DNA from: an uncultured Lachnospiraceae bacterium
GTDB lineage: Bacteria > Bacillota > Clostridia > Lachnospirales > Lachnospiraceae
Direction: 5' to 3'
Length of the DNA stretch: 10,219 nt
Assembly: GCA_900557385.1 (NCBI GenBank)
Contig: USSP01000041.1
Coordinates: 1-10,219 of the forward strand
In this document: piece by piece, positions 8,238-10,219 of the stretch
Position numbering within the stretch: the stretch's first letter is position 1
Layout: each line of letters starts with the position of its first letter
Program-made: the position numbers and the translations under genes
Notes under the pieces: generated by a model
Told to the model about the DNA's origin: nothing
The model's database searches: none
The model's input: the letters and a program-made list of their open reading frames with translations, nothing else

Positions 8238-8705
8238 ATGGCAGATAATAAAATCGAAACAACACAGACAGAAACAAAGCAGTATATCGTTGTCCAGATT
8301 GGAAGCGAAAAATACGGAATTGATATTCGTTATGTAGATAATATTGTTCGTATGCAGAAGATTACACGTGTGCCGAAAGCACAGGTATATTTCAAAGGAA
8401 TTATTAACCTGCGAGGTGAGATTGTACCGGTAATGAGCATCCGTACCAAAATGGGGCTTGATGAGGATGTGATTACAAATGCATCGCGTATCATTATTTT
8501 GAAGCTTGAAGAAAAAGGATCGCTTGGAGTGATTGTCGATCAGGTATGTGAGGTGGTAACACTTTCACCGGATCAGATTGAGACAAATAACATCAATTCA
8601 AGTCATATTAAAGATTCTTTTATCAACGGAATCGGCAAGAACGGAGACCAGCTTATCTCTCTGTTTGAGATCAATTCCATTGTTGATGAGAAGGAGAATG
8701 TATAG
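8238..8705 (+). CDS. cheW: CheW, chemotaxis coupling protein
   Basis: CheW bridges chemoreceptors and the CheA P5 domain in the cytoplasmic signalling array. From the ATG at 8238 the protein has 155 residues, close to the usual 150-165. It is a single CheW domain (about 14-150): KQYIVVQIGSEKYGIDIRYV opens the fold, and INLRGEIVPVMSIRTKMGL (56-74) is the hallmark segment with R59 and G60, equivalent to the NLRG motif needed for receptor and kinase contact. GVIVDQVCEVVTL (97-109) is also typical. There is no receiver domain, so it is CheW and not CheV. The first 13 residues are polar and probably flexible. It lies 14 bases after cheA. Its last two codons and stop form the 5' arm of a strong hairpin in the cheW-cheC gap. 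Confidence 0.97.
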   Translation: MADNKIETTQTETKQYIVVQIGSEKYGIDIRYVDNIVRMQKITRVPKAQVYFKGIINLRGEIVPVMSIRTKMGLDEDVITNASRIIILKLEEKGSLGVIVDQVCEVVTLSPDQIETNNINSSHIKDSFINGIGKNGDQLISLFEINSIVDEKENV

Positions 8706-8728
8706 TGAGGCATTGCCTCACTATATAT
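8698..8728 (+). promoter_or_regulatory. Long near-perfect hairpin across the cheW stop and cheW-cheC gap
   Basis: The arms are 8698-8711 (ATGTATAGTGAGGC) and 8715-8728 (GCCTCACTATATAT), with a three-base loop ATT at 8712-8714. Eleven inner pairs are perfect (8701-8711 with 8715-8725); one G-U pair and two A-T pairs extend the base. The 5' arm contains the cheW stop codon (TAG at 8703-8705). The sequence after the stem is A/T-rich but has no run of T, and the cheC binding site follows within about seven bases, so this is not a clear terminator. It may be a partial attenuator, an mRNA-stabilising or processing element, or a site of translational coupling. The structure is seen; its function is inferred. 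Confidence 0.75.
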
Positions 8729-8734
8729 ATTATT

Positions 8735-8740
8735 GGAGGA
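8735..8740 (+). promoter_or_regulatory. Ribosome binding site that fixes the cheC start
   Basis: GGAGGA lies four bases before the ATG at 8745. An in-frame TTG at 8733 overlaps the site and would add four residues without a binding site of its own, so 8745 is preferred. Confidence 0.8.
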
Positions 8741-8744
8741 ATAT

Positions 8745-9365
8745 ATGAGTAATTTTTCACTGGATCATGTGAATGATATGTATATGGATGTCCTGAAGGA
8801 GATTGGTAATATCGGCGCCGGTAATGCGACGACTTCATTGGCAAGCATGTTAAATGAACAGATCAATATGAACGTACCGAAAGTGGAACTGATGGAGGCA
8901 TCCAAGCTTGGGTCTGCCATCTGTCCGGAGGATGAAATTATTGTCGGCATTTTCTTAGAAGTGTCCAATGATATATCAGGAAGCATGATGTTTTTGATGA
9001 AGATGGACTCGGCACATTATCTGGTGAATCGCCTGATGGGTAAGGACCTGGATAATCAGGAACCGTTTGACGAGATGGATCTGTCCGCTATGAAAGAAAT
9101 CGGTAATATTATTGCGGGATCTTATCTGTCAGCCTTGTCCGGAATGACAAATATGACGATTGCGCCGTCGGTTCCGCATATTGCAGTTGATATGGCTGCA
9201 GCGATCCTTAGTGTACCGGCAATCCAGTTTGGACAGTATGGAAATAATGCATTGCTGATTGAAACGGAGTTTGGGGATGAATACATGATCAACGGCTACT
9301 TTATTCTTATGCCGGAAGAAGATTCCTATGCTAAAATTCTTTCATCTCTGGGAATTCAGTTGTAG
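8745..9365 (+). CDS. cheC: CheC, CheY-P phosphatase and CheD-binding adaptation protein
   Basis: CheC dephosphorylates CheY-P and binds CheD, linking CheY-P level to receptor state in Bacillus-type chemotaxis. From the ATG at 8745 it has 206 residues, the usual size. The protein shows the two-fold repeat of the CheC/CheX/FliY family with both phosphatase sites complete. Site 1 has D15, E19 and N22 (DVLKEIGNIGAGNA) and P45 exactly 23 residues after the Asn. Site 2 has S114, E118 and N121 (SAMKEIGNIIAGSY) and P144 at the same spacing. There is no FliN-type C-terminal domain and no N-terminal FliM-like CheY-binding extension, so this is not FliY. It lies 39 bases after cheW, past the hairpin, and 13 bases before cheD, its known binding partner. 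Confidence 0.96.
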   Translation: MSNFSLDHVNDMYMDVLKEIGNIGAGNATTSLASMLNEQINMNVPKVELMEASKLGSAICPEDEIIVGIFLEVSNDISGSMMFLMKMDSAHYLVNRLMGKDLDNQEPFDEMDLSAMKEIGNIIAGSYLSALSGMTNMTIAPSVPHIAVDMAAAILSVPAIQFGQYGNNALLIETEFGDEYMINGYFILMPEEDSYAKILSSLGIQL

Positions 9366-9378
9366 GAGATAAGGGATT

Positions 9379-9864
9379 ATGGGAGAGATGATTAAGGTGG
9401 GGATGGCGGATCTTAATGTCGCTAAAGCCCCGGATTCGTTGACAACACTGGGATTAGGATCTTGTATCGGTCTGACGTTATATGATCCGGTCGCAAAGGT
9501 GGGCGGTATGGTTCATTATATGCTGCCGGACAGTACGAAGCTGAAAAATAATATCAACATTGCAAAGTTTGGAGATACCGGTATCCGCGAGTTGCTTAAG
9601 CAGGTACTTGCACTTGGCGCCAATCAGCGGCGTCTTGTTGCCAAGATTGCGGGAGGCGCATGCATGTTTGAGATGAGTGGACTCTCTTCGGTAGGACATG
9701 TAGGTGAACGCAATGAGGAGGAAGCAAAGCTGGTTCTGGAGGAACTTAAGATTCCTCTTGTGGCACAGGATACAGGGCTTAATTATGGAAGAACGGTTAT
9801 TTTGGATTGTGAGACCGGTGATTTTACAATTAAATCGGTGGGAAAGCCGATCAAAGTCATTTGA
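9379..9864 (+). CDS. cheD: CheD, chemoreceptor glutamine deamidase
   Basis: CheD converts specific receptor glutamines to glutamate and also binds CheC, increasing its phosphatase activity. The 161 residues are the normal family length. The catalytic triad known from Thermotoga CheD (Thr-Cys-His, spaced 6 and 17 residues around the Cys) is present as T23, C29 and H46 within LTTLGLGSCIGLTLYD and GGMVHYMLP. The segments AKIAGGACMF (94-103) and GLNYGRTVILDCETG (138-152) are also typical; GRTV near the C-terminus is a family landmark. The start at 9379 has TAGGAG at 9363-9368 about ten bases upstream; an alternative ATG at 9388 would remove three residues. It lies 13 bases after cheC, matching the cheC-cheD pairing in Bacillus and Clostridia. 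Confidence 0.97.
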   Translation: MGEMIKVGMADLNVAKAPDSLTTLGLGSCIGLTLYDPVAKVGGMVHYMLPDSTKLKNNINIAKFGDTGIRELLKQVLALGANQRRLVAKIAGGACMFEMSGLSSVGHVGERNEEEAKLVLEELKIPLVAQDTGLNYGRTVILDCETGDFTIKSVGKPIKVI

Positions 9865-9878
9865 AGGAATGAAACACA

Positions 9879-10175
9879 ATGAAGACAAATAATGTACCGG
9901 CATTGGTTATGCTTAGTGCGGGGCTGGTTGACTGTGTGATTGCAATCAAAATGGGACAGCCTCTTTGGCCTTTTACCAGACAATTGTTACTTGTCCTGAT
10001 TATTTTTTATATTCTTGGATCGATTATCCGTGTGATTTTGGATCGCAGTTTTCAGGATATGGATGATTTGGAAGAAATGGATCTTGAAGATCTTGGGGAA
10101 CCGCAGGAGATGGAGCAGGAAGAAGCAACCGATGAGGAACAGGAGACGGATGATACGCAGGAAATGCAGGAATAG
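9879..10175 (+). CDS. Small membrane protein with strongly acidic C-terminal tail, unknown function
   Basis: I do not recognise this 98-residue protein as a named family. Residues 6-25 (VPALVMLSAGLVDCVIAIKM) and 34-54 (RQLLLVLIIFYILGSIIRVIL) are hydrophobic and likely form a two-segment membrane hairpin; the short connecting loop is GQPLWPFT. R51 and R56 flank the end of the second segment, followed by a tail (60-98) in which 21 of 39 residues are Asp or Glu and none is Lys or Arg. By the positive-inside rule the acidic tail could be cytoplasmic, next to R51/R56. AAGGA at 9864-9868 sits ten bases before the ATG. The gene is 14 bases after cheD and just before a probable sigD/fliA, the spot between cheD and sigD in the Bacillus order. 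A role in flagellar assembly or motility is suggested only by context. The length, codon style and binding site indicate a real gene. Confidence 0.85.
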   Translation: MKTNNVPALVMLSAGLVDCVIAIKMGQPLWPFTRQLLLVLIIFYILGSIIRVILDRSFQDMDDLEEMDLEDLGEPQEMEQEEATDEEQETDDTQEMQE

Positions 10176-10204
10176 AATCCCTGAAATGATGTGGAGCGGG
10201 TTGG

Positions 10205-10219
10205 ATGAAAACAGTTGAT
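10205..10219 (+). CDS. Start of the next gene, possibly motility sigma factor SigD/FliA
   Basis: An ATG at 10205 is preceded by GGAGCGGG at 10193-10200 with four bases between, and reads MKTVD to the window edge. Of the nearby possible starts, the ATG at 10189 and the GTG at 10191 meet a stop codon within the window, so this frame is the best candidate. Five residues are too few to identify the product. In Bacillus and many Clostridia the gene after cheD (and a small gene, here) is sigD/fliA, the sigma factor for late flagellar genes, so that is the synteny guess. Confidence 0.4.

Noticed and set aside
8698..8735. Rho-independent terminator after cheW
   Set aside because: The stem is strong, but it is followed by mixed A/T and a ribosome binding site, not a T-run, and cheC/cheD continue the operon with no visible promoter. 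Kept as a hairpin of unknown role.

Overview
This window is the late part of a large flagellar/chemotaxis (fla-che) operon from a Gram-positive, anaerobic-type Firmicute. I infer a motile member of the Lachnospiraceae or a related Clostridia lineage (Roseburia, Butyrivibrio or Eubacterium type). Three things point there: the gene order matches the Bacillus/Clostridia fla-che operon, cheC and cheD are present (absent from enteric bacteria), and ribosome binding sites are strong and purine-rich. The genus assignment rests on overall resemblance, not on a search.

All genes are on the + strand and tightly packed; no gap exceeds about 40 bases. From left to right: the last 35 codons of flhB; flhA (export-gate membrane protein); flhF (SRP-type GTPase); flhG (MinD-type ATPase); a YcgR-like PilZ protein predicted to bind c-di-GMP; cheB (receptor methylesterase); cheA (histidine kinase); cheW (coupling protein); cheC (CheY-P phosphatase); cheD (receptor deamidase); a 98-residue membrane protein of unknown function with a very acidic tail; and the first five codons of a further gene, which synteny suggests is the motility sigma factor sigD/fliA.

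Functionally the window has three blocks. FlhB and FlhA form the export-gate part of the flagellar type III secretion system. FlhF and FlhG set flagellar position and number, with the FlhG N-terminus carrying the DQAxxLR motif known to activate FlhF. CheA, CheW, CheB, CheC and CheD make up most of a Bacillus-type chemotaxis pathway with methylation and CheC/CheD adaptation. The PilZ protein between the two halves could link c-di-GMP to motility. CheY, CheR, receptors and the switch proteins are not in the window.

No promoter or clear rho-independent terminator was found, which fits an internal operon segment. The only notable non-coding element is a long, near-perfect hairpin between cheW and cheC that overlaps the cheW stop codon. 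I see no mobile element, CRISPR array, RNA gene or unknown multi-gene system. The least explained gene is the small acidic-tailed membrane protein near the right end.
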